Of a stretch of 64,000 bases of DNA, positions 16,053 through 24,926 are shown piece by piece (position 1 is the first letter of the stretch; every line of letters begins with the position of its first letter). Source of the stretch: Legionella_A sp963772805 (lineage in GTDB: Bacteria; Pseudomonadota; Gammaproteobacteria; Legionellales; Legionellaceae). Both the position numbers and the translations under genes were made by a program. The stretch is taken from contig CAVYYU010000003.1 in assembly GCA_963772805.1 (NCBI GenBank), positions 310,001 to 374,000 of the forward strand. The letters run 5' to 3'. Under the pieces are notes generated by a model that was not told the origin of the DNA, made no database searches, and was given only the letters and a program-made list of their open reading frames with translations.

Positions 16053-17133
16053 GATGACCTAATTCAGCCAGTAGCTCGGCATGGTATTCGCGTTTTAAGG
16101 CATCAATGACGTCGGACAAATTGCCTTCGATGATATCATTGAGCTGGTAAAGGGTGAGATTGATACGGTGATCAGTCAGCCGACCTTGCGGGAAATTGTA
16201 AGTGCGAATACGTTCAGCTCGATCGCCACTGCCGACTAGAGATTTCCGCGTATCGGCCTGCTGTTGTCGTTGCTTGCTTTGTTCGGCATCCAGCAGTCTG
16301 GTTTTTAATAAGGTCATCGCCTTCGCGCGGTTTTTGTGTTGCGAACGCTCATCTTGGCATTCAACGACTGTCCCTGTCGGCAAGTGAGTAATACGGATGG
16401 CCGAGTCAGTTTTATTGACATGCTGGCCACCGGCGCCGGAAGAGCGATAAGTATCGATACGTAATTCATCACTATTGATTTCTATATGATCAATTTCGTC
16501 TACTTCAGGCATGATAGCTACTGTACAGGCAGACGTATGTACTCGTCCTTGCGATTCGGTTTCGGGAACACGCTGCACGCGATGAGTACCTGATTCGAAT
16601 TTTAATTGCGCATAGACATTATGACCGCTCACGCGGGCAATCACTTCCTTGTAACCGCCATGTTCACCATGACTGGCACTGATAATCTCTACTGGCCAGC
16701 CTTGCGTTTCGGCATAGCGGTTGTACATGCGAAACAAATCACCGGCAAAAATTGCGGCTTCATCGCCACCAGTTCCTGCGCGCACTTCGAGATAAATATT
16801 GCGTTCGTCAGCAGGATCTTTAGGAATCAAATGCCATTGCAACTCTTCGTCCAGCGTATCCAAGCTCTCTTTAGCGGCATCAATTTCATCCGCGGCCATA
16901 GTGGCTAGCTCTTCATCATCGCCATCGATCATCTCTTGCAATGATTCAACATTCGCCTGTACTTGAGAGTAGTGCTCAAAACAGGTCGCAATGGGGTCGA
17001 GTTGTGCATATTCTTTTGATAATGCTTTAAATTGATTTTGGTCTGCGATGATGGATGCTTCAGACAATAAGCGTCCAACTTCTTGGAAACGCTCTAACAT
17101 TTGTTCCAGTTTTAATTTGAGTGATTTTTTCAT
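16045..17133 (-). CDS. prfA: Peptide chain release factor 1
   Basis: A 362-residue RF1 that ends translation at UAA and UAG. The GGQ catalytic motif is in SSGAGGQHVNKTDSAIR (about 230-246). The stop-codon reading loop is near HTSAC, with EVRAGTGGDEAAIF at the start of domain 2. The length is that of E. coli RF1 (360). The start overlaps the hemA stop by four bases, showing coupling, and its modifying enzyme PrmC follows. Confidence 0.98.
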   Translation of the reverse strand: MKKSLKLKLEQMLERFQEVGRLLSEASIIADQNQFKALSKEYAQLDPIATCFEHYSQVQANVESLQEMIDGDDEELATMAADEIDAAKESLDTLDEELQWHLIPKDPADERNIYLEVRAGTGGDEAAIFAGDLFRMYNRYAETQGWPVEIISASHGEHGGYKEVIARVSGHNVYAQLKFESGTHRVQRVPETESQGRVHTSACTVAIMPEVDEIDHIEINSDELRIDTYRSSGAGGQHVNKTDSAIRITHLPTGTVVECQDERSQHKNRAKAMTLLKTRLLDAEQSKQRQQQADTRKSLVGSGDRAERIRTYNFPQGRLTDHRINLTLYQLNDIIEGNLSDVIDALKREYHAELLAELGHHD

Positions 17134-18392
17134 AAGGGCGTGAGAATCGCTGCTCCATTAAAGAGATAGTGTGCCAGGTCGAGCAATTCCTCACGATCAT
17201 CCCAGGCAGCCCGGCGTAAGCCTACTGACGGAGCATGAGTTAATTTTTTAACCAGGCGCTCGCTGAATTCGGTTAAGACACTTAGCTGGCATTGTCCTGT
17301 TGCTAGTTTTTTCATAGCGCGTTGCAGTTCTTGTTGTGCTAAATCTTGCATCTGGGCGCGGTAGTCACATATGGCACCTTTAGCGCGCAAGGAGCGATGC
17401 CAGCGGATATAATTATCCAGCTCGCTGTCAATTAATTGTTCTGCTTGTAAAGCTGCAGTGCGCCGCTCATCCATGCCTTTTGCAATCATGGTTTGTAAAT
17501 CATCAATGTTGTAGAGATGAACCGCGTTCAGTTCGCCGACATTGCTCTCAATATCTCGCGGAACTGCCAAATCAAGCAAAAACATTGGTGCTTGTGCGCG
17601 CTGGCTCAGTGCATGTTCGACTAATCCTTTGTTAATAAAAGGCAAGGGGCAGGCCGTGGCAGTAATCACGACATCGGCTTGTGATAAATAGTTTGGAATA
17701 TCGCCAATCGCCAGGGCTTCCCCGGCAAATTTTTTGGCTAAGGTACTCGCATTTTCGTGGCTACGGCTGGCAATCATAAAACGTTGCACGCCATTTTGGT
17801 GCAGGTACTTGGCCACCAATGAAGAGGTTTCGCCTGAACCAATGATCAGCACATTCAACGCGTTGTAATCTTGAAAAAGTTGGCCTATCAACTGTACGGC
17901 AGCAAAGGCTATGGAAACGGGATTATTGCCAATGCCACTGCGGCTTCTCACGCGTTTGCTGGCACTGAATACGTATTCGAAGACGTGGCGCAAGTTGGCT
18001 TTTGCTGTACCTGCACGGCAGGCTTGTTGATAGGCTTGCTTCATTTGACCGAGGATTTGTGGCTCACCTAGCATCATTGAATCCAGGCCGCTAGCTACTC
18101 GTAAGGTGTGACGAACGCCATGTTGCCCATGGTGCATGTACAGATACGGGGTGAGCATCTCAGGTGATAATTGATGTTCCTGTGCAAGCCAGGGAACAAT
18201 ACTCTCCGGATCTTCGGTATCACAATAAATTTCTGTACGGTTACAAGTAGATAAAATCGCCGCCTCATTGACCGCAGGCAAGCTCACCAGGCTATTGAGC
18301 AAGGTGTCCTGCAATGCCACGGGCAGTGCAAGTTTTTCACGCACGTGCAAGGGGGCAGTTTTATGATTGAGTCCGCAGGCTACAAAAACCAT
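17130..18392 (-). CDS. hemA: Glutamyl-tRNA reductase
   Basis: A 420-residue first enzyme of the C5 heme pathway, which reduces glutamyl-tRNA to glutamate-1-semialdehyde with NADPH. The N-terminus VACGLNHKTAP and the catalytic cysteine C50 in LSTCNRTEIY are present. The NADPH domain has VLIIGSGETSSLVAKYL, and the dimerisation helices are C-terminal. First gene of hemA-prfA-prmC. A TATAAT on the minus strand at 18427-18422 lies about 30 bases upstream. Confidence 0.97.
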   Translation of the reverse strand: MVFVACGLNHKTAPLHVREKLALPVALQDTLLNSLVSLPAVNEAAILSTCNRTEIYCDTEDPESIVPWLAQEHQLSPEMLTPYLYMHHGQHGVRHTLRVASGLDSMMLGEPQILGQMKQAYQQACRAGTAKANLRHVFEYVFSASKRVRSRSGIGNNPVSIAFAAVQLIGQLFQDYNALNVLIIGSGETSSLVAKYLHQNGVQRFMIASRSHENASTLAKKFAGEALAIGDIPNYLSQADVVITATACPLPFINKGLVEHALSQRAQAPMFLLDLAVPRDIESNVGELNAVHLYNIDDLQTMIAKGMDERRTAALQAEQLIDSELDNYIRWHRSLRAKGAICDYRAQMQDLAQQELQRAMKKLATGQCQLSVLTEFSERLVKKLTHAPSVGLRRAAWDDREELLDLAHYLFNGAAILTPL

Positions 18393-18793
18393 ATAATATA
18401 GATCAGGAAAATAATGGGTGAATTATAAACTATTACCAGTAAAATTTGTAGCCCAGAGGTTTGTGCCGTTTTCCAGTAATTTTCCATGATTCATCTAATC
18501 TTGATTTGGATGACAGGGGCTGTTGGTGTGTGATTGGTGGTGGAGCGGTCTACTAAAAGTCATGTATGTTATCAAGTCGATTGGATAACGGGTGAGCTAC
18601 GCTTTCAATAACGTTAATTTATTATTGATAACATTAAATGACCCACTCCGTGCAGGCGCTATAATCGCGGTTGTTGAGAGCAGCTTGTCAGCATTCATCT
18701 TCTAATAAAATCCTAAAGTCCTGCGACTCTCCGCCGTTAAAATAAATAACTACGATTGTTACAGGTGTGGATTTCCTGTTAAGGATATAGATT
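18393..18793. other. 401-base intergenic region between divergent hemA and the 91-residue orphan
   Basis: I see no coding sequence here. On the minus strand TATAAT (18427-18422) is a likely -10 for hemA, with only a weak -35. On the plus strand TATAAT at 18660-18665 could serve the gene at 18794, again with a poor -35. A patch near 18610-18640 is AT-rich with a partial palindrome (AATAACGTTAATTTATTATT). An AAGGAT Shine-Dalgarno precedes the orphan start. Confidence 0.4.
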
Positions 18794-19069
18794 ATGGAAA
18801 TAATTTTCCAAGGAAAGCATGATGGAGATGAGGCTGTTGAGAGTTTACAAGGCGTTATTCGCTTGTTTAAAGAACGCTATCAGATTAGCCAATTTCGAGA
18901 AATGCATTTGACGGTGACGTTGGTTGATGAGCGTGGCGATGATGTTGAATTGATCGATAGTGAAACAGCGCAGTCTTATCGTACCTTTGAAGTTTATCGT
19001 GAAGGGAGTGAGCTCACTAGACGCCGTGGTTTACCTGTGTTGAAATTGGTGGTTGATAATACACGATAA
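18794..19069 (+). CDS. Conserved-looking 91-residue protein of unknown function
   Basis: I do not recognise this family. It is 91 residues, mixed charge, with no signal peptide or membrane segment. Alternating hydrophobic stretches such as MHLTVTLVDERGDDVELI and GLPVLKLVVDNT suggest a small alpha/beta fold. It has a clear Shine-Dalgarno (AAGGAT) and ends 12 bases before the M50 protease gene, so the two are almost certainly co-transcribed. A regulator, adaptor or substrate of the protease is possible, but that is inference. Confidence 0.75.
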   Translation: MEIIFQGKHDGDEAVESLQGVIRLFKERYQISQFREMHLTVTLVDERGDDVELIDSETAQSYRTFEVYREGSELTRRRGLPVLKLVVDNTR

Positions 19070-19081
19070 GCTGGGGTTTTG

Positions 19082-20161
19082 ATGTTTTTTGTGTGGTCCT
19101 TGGTCGCGATTTTATTGAGCTTGTTGCTGGTCGTTGGATTTCATGAAGCGGGTCATGCCTTGGCGGCGCGTTTTTTTTCAGTCAAGATCAAGCGTATTTC
19201 CATCGGTTTTGGTAAATCATTATTGTGTTGGCAAAGAAAAGGCGGCTGCGAGTGGGTATGGGCGATGTGGCCTTTGGGTGGGTATGTGCACTTACTTAAC
19301 TCACGGATAGAACCCGTTGCCTCCCAAGCGTATCCACACTGCTTTGATAAGAAATCAGTATGGGTTCGCATACTAATCCTAATCTCGGGCTCAATGGTCA
19401 ACTTGCTGATTGCGTGGCTCGCCTTCATGCTGATTTCGTTATTGGGGTATCAACAAAGCCCTCCTGTGATTGCGACAGTTTCCTCCTCAAGTATTGCAGC
19501 AACGTCTGGTTTAATAGCAGGCGATCGGTTTGTTGCTATTAATGGACAAAACACGGCGTCCTGGCGTGAGGTAGGCATGCGCCTGATCATGACACTTGGG
19601 CAACATGATGTATTGGCAGTTGTAGAAAATGCGGCGGGAATACAACGACAAACGAGACTTGATTTGAGCCTATGGCAATATCGACCTCAGAAAAATGCGT
19701 TGTTTGCAGGGCTTGGGATTAAGCCTGATTTTTCACTGTCGTTGCAAAATCAGGTGCGCGGGATTCCTTTTTTTCAGGCTTGCTATCAGTCGTGTTTGCA
19801 AATGATACAGTTATTGAGTTTCTTCCTGGTGATGTTGAAGCAACTAGTTATCGGCGCCATTCCTTTTGCGGTTCTTCTCGGGCCATTGGGTATGCTTGCG
19901 GCGATGGTTAGCTCATTTACTCAGGGGGTCGTCATATTTTTAAATTTTATTGCCAGTTTGAGTATTGCTGTCGCTATAATTAATTTGTTCCCGCTACCCG
20001 GTCTTGATGGCGGTTCCATTGTCTATGTACTGGTCGAGAAAATTAGAGGAAAGCCCGCATCTGTCGGTTTGGAGGTTTTATTACATCGGCTGACATTTAT
20101 CGTTTTTTGTGTTTTTCTAATGCAATTGTTAGTGAATGATTTGCAACGTTATCTGCACTAG
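19082..20161 (+). CDS. Site-2-type intramembrane zinc metalloprotease (peptidase M50)
   Basis: A 359-residue membrane protein. The zinc motif HEAGH is at residues 21-25 in the first transmembrane helix. The third ligand lies in NLFPLPGLDGG (aspartate near 309). A single PDZ-like domain sits between (VSSSSIAATSGLIAGDRFVA). It is shorter than RseP (about 450, two PDZ domains) and is not in the dxr-rseP-bamA cluster, so it is probably a second, specialised enzyme. Such enzymes cut transmembrane anti-sigma factors, signal peptides or other anchored proteins. The ATG at 19082 follows GGGG; a TTG lies directly before it. Confidence 0.85.
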   Translation: MFFVWSLVAILLSLLLVVGFHEAGHALAARFFSVKIKRISIGFGKSLLCWQRKGGCEWVWAMWPLGGYVHLLNSRIEPVASQAYPHCFDKKSVWVRILILISGSMVNLLIAWLAFMLISLLGYQQSPPVIATVSSSSIAATSGLIAGDRFVAINGQNTASWREVGMRLIMTLGQHDVLAVVENAAGIQRQTRLDLSLWQYRPQKNALFAGLGIKPDFSLSLQNQVRGIPFFQACYQSCLQMIQLLSFFLVMLKQLVIGAIPFAVLLGPLGMLAAMVSSFTQGVVIFLNFIASLSIAVAIINLFPLPGLDGGSIVYVLVEKIRGKPASVGLEVLLHRLTFIVFCVFLMQLLVNDLQRYLH

Positions 20162-20232
20162 TCAATTCGTTTTTTGCTGAGAAGCAATGCATAATAGATT
20201 TTGTATTTTGGGCTTAGATAAGGATATTCCAA

Positions 20233-22836
20233 ATGCTCTCAACAAAGATGACGGAACTTGCTCTGCGAACCGCGGTGAACACGACACCAACAGACCTAAC
20301 CTTTGGCAGCAACCCCAGTGAAGACATCAAAGTAACGGCACTAAATCGCGCAAAAGAGCTGGTGACCGGTAATAGCAGCGATTCAGCGATGGGGGCGCAA
20401 TTGAGCGTGCAGTCTATGGCAATTGGTCTTGCCGTTCAGGGACTGGCACTGGCATTTGCCGCAACGATGGCACAGTTGGGAGTCCTCAAAGACAAACGGT
20501 TGTCATTCGATAAAGAACGCCAAGCGGGGATTGCAACATTCATTATACCGACGGACATAGAAGAACGTAATTTATCAACAGAAGAAAGAATAATCAAAGC
20601 GTATGTGGATTTAATTTTTAAAAGCCCTAATTTTTCAGCTTACGCAACATACTTGGGTATTAAAACATCAGTACTTGCTGAGCTTGAAAATGCAAATTTT
20701 TATTCGGTATTGCCTTTTTACCGGATGAGCGATGCGCTGATACCGCAAGCAGCGAGTCCAAGGCCGCTAGACAGAGAACGCACTGCAATTAATTTGTTTT
20801 TTAGATCAGCGATTCCAGAGGCCATGGATAATATCGAGAATGATTTTCAAACAGATGTTAAATTCGTTGAGTTTTTTAAGTCAGCATTTGAACGAGGGAA
20901 CTACCTGAATGACTTGCGTTCACCGCGTTTTGTGATGATGAGCTTAGCTAATTTATTGTGGAATTTGCAGCATCCGGTGGATCCGGTTACCGGTTTTCCA
21001 TTAAGCGTCGATCGGTGCATTGTATTGTGCCGCGAAGTGGAGTTATTTTTAAACCAGCTTTTAAATAAAGACGCAGCTCCTTATTTGAAAGGTATCAGCA
21101 ATGATGAAAACCAGCTGATTAGTTTTGTACGCAAAATTGAAATTCATACTAAAGCGTTGCGTGCCGCTTATGCTGAAGAGCAACTGCACGAATTAAATAT
21201 AGGTGATGTCACCAATGGAGCGCATCAAGCACTTAGAATCATGGATAAAAGTGTATTTAAATTAATCTATAAACGAGTTAGTCCGGTAACGGGTCGGGAG
21301 GAACCTGATGAGAAAGCTGCCGAAGATATGGCTTATACTATAAGTTATTTAAATCAATTAATAATGCGCAATGCCGGGCTACTGGAATTCTTTCAGCCAC
21401 ATGTGAAATTTGTTCCAACATTGGCGGGTATTAATTTCCCACCTTCGACGGTAATGGATGCTTTAATCATCTATTGTCATATGACTACAGATGAACGTCA
21501 TGACATGCTGAATATTATGGAAAAAACCAAGATAGATAGCGCATTGGAATTTGCGCAGACATTGAGACAATTCAATAAGAAATTTGTAAAGCCAATCAGA
21601 GAAGTCAGTAAAAAAGAGTTAAAAACCTCGCTATTTAATAGCAAGCAACGCGAGGTTGCGATTCTTACTTCGCAACGTTTAATACCCTTTATCACCTTGG
21701 TGATGGAAGATTATCGTATTGGAGCAGATACCGAGGAAAGCTATCAAGCCGCTAAACACTCGATAAGTATGGCAACCAGAGTATACAGTGGTAAAGAACA
21801 GATAAAAATGATCAATAAATCAGCTGAAACTGGGGATGTTTATTACGTGTGGTTATTGTCCCCCTTTATTCAACTGGCGCAGGAGACTGAAGATGAGCTT
21901 GATAAGCTGCCAAAACACCAATATCGCATGACCCAAATAACCGAGTTGTTGGATTCAGTCAGTGAAATCGTACTGAACTACCGTAGTTTTTTACAAAGCC
22001 CAGTCTTTCAGGTGTTTTTGATTAAATGCCTTGATAATGTCAAAAAAGAGTATGCTAAATTAGAGCGCCATATTGAGGAGATCGACTCCTATCTTGCTAA
22101 AGACGAGTGCATGAGTCGGGGTATGCAGGCGATTTTACGCCCGATGACCAGTGAGTTGAATGGTAGCTTAGAGGCATTTTCCTTGGCCATGGCTAATTTT
22201 GAACACGTGGTGAGTGCGCCTGATTTCACTGATAAGCAAAAACAACTGCTATCCACGAAATTAAATACCATAAATGAGCAATTTAAAGCGCTATTTGAAG
22301 AGGATAGTGGCATCCGCTCATTAGCCGCTCATGAGCAAGTTGCGGCAACAGTACCTATGCTTCGACGTCTTGATGTCGGCATTGAAACTGCAGCTCAGGT
22401 TGTTGAGGCTAGAAAAGTTCTGGCGATAAGAAAAGTGGTGCAAAACTGTTTCGATGCGTTGTCTTATCAAAGTAAATATGGGCACAAAGGCGAATTGTTA
22501 ACTAATTTGTTAGCCATGATCGATCGTAACGCTAATTTTACTCAAGTGCAGATCAAACACGTAATTATGGAGTTAACCCACGTTACCGCAAGTTATCGCG
22601 AGACCTGGTTTTTCCAGGCGGGTTATGGTCAAACACGCTCAGCACAGGCTTTAATCAGCGCGATAAAAGATCCGAATGTGAATGGTGTGCTGCCCTTGGC
22701 GTCGATTATGTTTGGCCGCGATATCAATTTCAATCAGTTATCTGACGCTGAAATCCTGCAGCAGCTAAGGAGTATGCGTGACGGGAATCATTGGGAGGAA
22801 TCAGCGAGTCAAATCGGCTTGGTGTTGGCTATTTGA
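20233..22836 (+). CDS. Large 867-residue protein of unknown function, candidate secreted effector
   Basis: I do not recognise a domain. The protein is long, soluble-looking and mainly helical, with one hydrophobic patch at about residues 62-85 (MAIGLAVQGLALAFAATMA). No Walker, protease or kinase motif is visible. The C-terminus HWEESASQIGLVLAI has acidic residues about 12 positions from the end followed by small and hydrophobic residues, which resembles Dot/Icm secretion signals. The Shine-Dalgarno AAGGA lies at a good distance from ATG 20233. It follows the M50 gene by 71 bases and precedes the Wip-like phosphatase. The effector role is a guess from context and tail. Confidence 0.8.
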   Translation: MLSTKMTELALRTAVNTTPTDLTFGSNPSEDIKVTALNRAKELVTGNSSDSAMGAQLSVQSMAIGLAVQGLALAFAATMAQLGVLKDKRLSFDKERQAGIATFIIPTDIEERNLSTEERIIKAYVDLIFKSPNFSAYATYLGIKTSVLAELENANFYSVLPFYRMSDALIPQAASPRPLDRERTAINLFFRSAIPEAMDNIENDFQTDVKFVEFFKSAFERGNYLNDLRSPRFVMMSLANLLWNLQHPVDPVTGFPLSVDRCIVLCREVELFLNQLLNKDAAPYLKGISNDENQLISFVRKIEIHTKALRAAYAEEQLHELNIGDVTNGAHQALRIMDKSVFKLIYKRVSPVTGREEPDEKAAEDMAYTISYLNQLIMRNAGLLEFFQPHVKFVPTLAGINFPPSTVMDALIIYCHMTTDERHDMLNIMEKTKIDSALEFAQTLRQFNKKFVKPIREVSKKELKTSLFNSKQREVAILTSQRLIPFITLVMEDYRIGADTEESYQAAKHSISMATRVYSGKEQIKMINKSAETGDVYYVWLLSPFIQLAQETEDELDKLPKHQYRMTQITELLDSVSEIVLNYRSFLQSPVFQVFLIKCLDNVKKEYAKLERHIEEIDSYLAKDECMSRGMQAILRPMTSELNGSLEAFSLAMANFEHVVSAPDFTDKQKQLLSTKLNTINEQFKALFEEDSGIRSLAAHEQVAATVPMLRRLDVGIETAAQVVEARKVLAIRKVVQNCFDALSYQSKYGHKGELLTNLLAMIDRNANFTQVQIKHVIMELTHVTASYRETWFFQAGYGQTRSAQALISAIKDPNVNGVLPLASIMFGRDINFNQLSDAEILQQLRSMRDGNHWEESASQIGLVLAI

Positions 22837-22975
22837 GCGGATAATGGTGGGGCTCGCTGCATAAAATATAGTAGGGTGTATTGACAATTTATTCTGTTGC
22901 CTAAGTGCGGTGGTTTATAGAGAAATTGTCAGTTTTAGTTTGAGTTATACTAAAAAACGAAATGGAGGTCGTTGT

Positions 22976-24130
22976 ATGTTCCGATCTACTTATGCCACAG
23001 ATATAAACACCGGTGTATCTGTTAGTTATTCACATAATGTTGATCTATACCAGTATCCATTTCCAGAATATAAGCACATCCACAAACTAGAGCAAAGCAA
23101 AGCAAACCATGTTGCGACAATAGGTGATCTGCATGGTAATGCATTAAAATTTCTGCATTTTTTAGTTATTGAAGGCATATTGGATATTGAAAAAAATCAA
23201 TATGAACAATTTGTTAGGTTATATTTAAAAGACACTGACCAAATAACTAAAGACGACCTATGTAATTTAAATATGATGTTTGCCAGCATCAAATCAGGTA
23301 ATACAAACTATTTAATCCGCTTGATTGGTGACGATTTGGCTGATCGGGGCTCAAATGACTACTTCACCCTGAAAATTTTTGAAATTCTAGATAGATTAAA
23401 CATAGGTTTTGAAATAATACTATCGAATCACGGCATGATGTTTTTAGAAGCTTATGAAACAAGCGAAATACCTAATATAGACAATATATTTATCAACTCG
23501 TTACTCAATTTGAAAAGGTTAATAAAGAATAAACTGGTTGATCCTAAGGAAATATCAACTATTATTGAACGGCATTATAAACCCAATTTACGCATAATTT
23601 CTTATGGATTATCCGATGAGGATAATTCCCTTATACTATACACTCATGCACCAGTTGGCCTGGAAACAATACAAGCCATTGCTGCAACGTACCAACTCAC
23701 CTACAACGAAACGAATTCACAGGCTTTAATAAATACGATTAATTTAATTAATGAAAAATTTACTATAGACGTCAATCGTAGACTATATATTTCTCGTTAT
23801 TTAAAAGTCGAGACTGATTTAACTCGCTCTTCTTTATATAAAATATGCTGGAATAGAGAAGAAAAAGAAATTTACTTACCACAAAAATTAGAGGATGAAA
23901 CTAAAATCACATTAGTACATGGACACAATGGTGATGTTACATTTAAAAATAACATGATAAATCTGGATTATAATAACAAGCTGGGAATGTTCTCTGCGAA
24001 TTCAGGTGCCTATATAAGCTTTCATTCTAATGAGACGATATCTCCTCATTTTAGATTCCAACGTTTAAGAAGTATCGGCGCCTCTCAACAGACGGTCGCG
24101 GATGAAGAGGGAATTAGCTTTGGAATGTAA
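22976..24130 (+). CDS. Wip-like PPP-family phosphatase, candidate Dot/Icm effector
   Basis: A 384-residue protein with the metal-binding motifs of PPP phosphatases in order: GDLHGN (50-55), GDDLADRG (118-125), NHG (151-153, in place of GNHE), a histidine in YTHAP (224) and VHGHNG (314-319). The form GDxLADRG-x-ND and the altered NHE site resemble Legionella WipA/WipB, which are Dot/Icm-delivered phosphatases (family knowledge). The tail ADEEGISFGM has an acidic block near the end, as in Dot/Icm substrates. ATG 22976 follows a very strong GGAGGT. Its base composition is visibly more AT-rich than the flanking comF and bioC, which suggests transfer. Confidence 0.82.
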   Translation: MFRSTYATDINTGVSVSYSHNVDLYQYPFPEYKHIHKLEQSKANHVATIGDLHGNALKFLHFLVIEGILDIEKNQYEQFVRLYLKDTDQITKDDLCNLNMMFASIKSGNTNYLIRLIGDDLADRGSNDYFTLKIFEILDRLNIGFEIILSNHGMMFLEAYETSEIPNIDNIFINSLLNLKRLIKNKLVDPKEISTIIERHYKPNLRIISYGLSDEDNSLILYTHAPVGLETIQAIAATYQLTYNETNSQALINTINLINEKFTIDVNRRLYISRYLKVETDLTRSSLYKICWNREEKEIYLPQKLEDETKITLVHGHNGDVTFKNNMINLDYNNKLGMFSANSGAYISFHSNETISPHFRFQRLRSIGASQQTVADEEGISFGM

Positions 24131-24173
24131 CGCGCCTAGCCTGAGTGAAACGCTTTTGAGCCTTAATTAAAGC

Positions 24174-24887
24174 TTAAGCTTGCGATAACGTTTTTACTGC
24201 CCGCGCGCAACACCATACATCAACCCGGAGCGCGCCTTTATTTTTTAAAAGCCGCGCTAACTCATTTGCAGTACTCCCTGTCGTTAACAAGTCATCAATT
24301 AGCGTAATGTGTTTGTAGGGGTGGGGGCTGACATTGAAGGCGCCACGAAGATTTTGTTGTCGCTGTTTACCATTTAACTCAGCCTGTGGGGCTGTATTCA
24401 ATATTTTGTGGCAATAAGATAAATCACACGGTAGGTTTAACGTTCGTGCCAGGTGTTTAGCCAATTCAACCGCTTGATTAAATCCGCGTTGGCGCAGCCG
24501 TTTTGGATGCATCGGAACCGGGAGCAGGCATTGTGTTTTGTGGATGTCGGTGGGCATAGCTTGTAGCATGGATGTTGCTAAAAAATTACGTAAATATAGG
24601 CCGTCACGGTATTTGAAATCATGCACCAATGTTCTTAACGGTTCTTCAAAGCGATAGGCAGTAATCGCTTGGTCAAAATAGGGTCTTTTCTTACAGCATT
24701 GGCCACAAACCATAAAATTACCCGCAGGCAATGGCAGCGCACAATACTGACAAGCAGGCCCTAATGGTTTAAGTAATGCTGTGCACTCCGTGCACACGAG
24801 GCCATGACTTTGATGGTAATGATTGCATAGAACACAAAGGGAAGGCAGCCGTAGCATTTGTGCTATACTTGCGATTTTTTGGCGCAT
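24174..24887 (-). CDS. comF: ComF family phosphoribosyltransferase-like protein
   Basis: A 237-residue protein needed for natural DNA uptake in competent bacteria, probably with ComFA-like or PriA partners. Four N-terminal cysteine pairs (CVLCNHYH, CTEC, CQYC, CGQC) form a zinc-ribbon region. The C-terminal half has the PRTase PRPP loop LIDDLLTTGST (about 200-210). PMHPKRLRQRGFNQA is also typical. It diverges from bioC with a 39-base gap, so their promoters must overlap or lie within each other's 5' ends. Confidence 0.92.
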   Translation of the reverse strand: MRQKIASIAQMLRLPSLCVLCNHYHQSHGLVCTECTALLKPLGPACQYCALPLPAGNFMVCGQCCKKRPYFDQAITAYRFEEPLRTLVHDFKYRDGLYLRNFLATSMLQAMPTDIHKTQCLLPVPMHPKRLRQRGFNQAVELAKHLARTLNLPCDLSYCHKILNTAPQAELNGKQRQQNLRGAFNVSPHPYKHITLIDDLLTTGSTANELARLLKNKGALRVDVWCCARAVKTLSQA

Positions 24888-24926
24888 GCGCGTTGGATTT
24901 CCTGGGTATCGTTCCGGTTGGCTATC

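Noticed and set aside
22910..22975. Longer N-terminus of the Wip-like protein
   Set aside because: ATG 22976 has a near-perfect GGAGGT at the right distance; the upstream codons have none.
24858..24926. Longer N-terminus of BioC starting inside the comF 5' end
   Set aside because: The extra residues do not resemble BioC and overlap the divergent comF coding sequence; ATG 24927 gives the family N-terminus.
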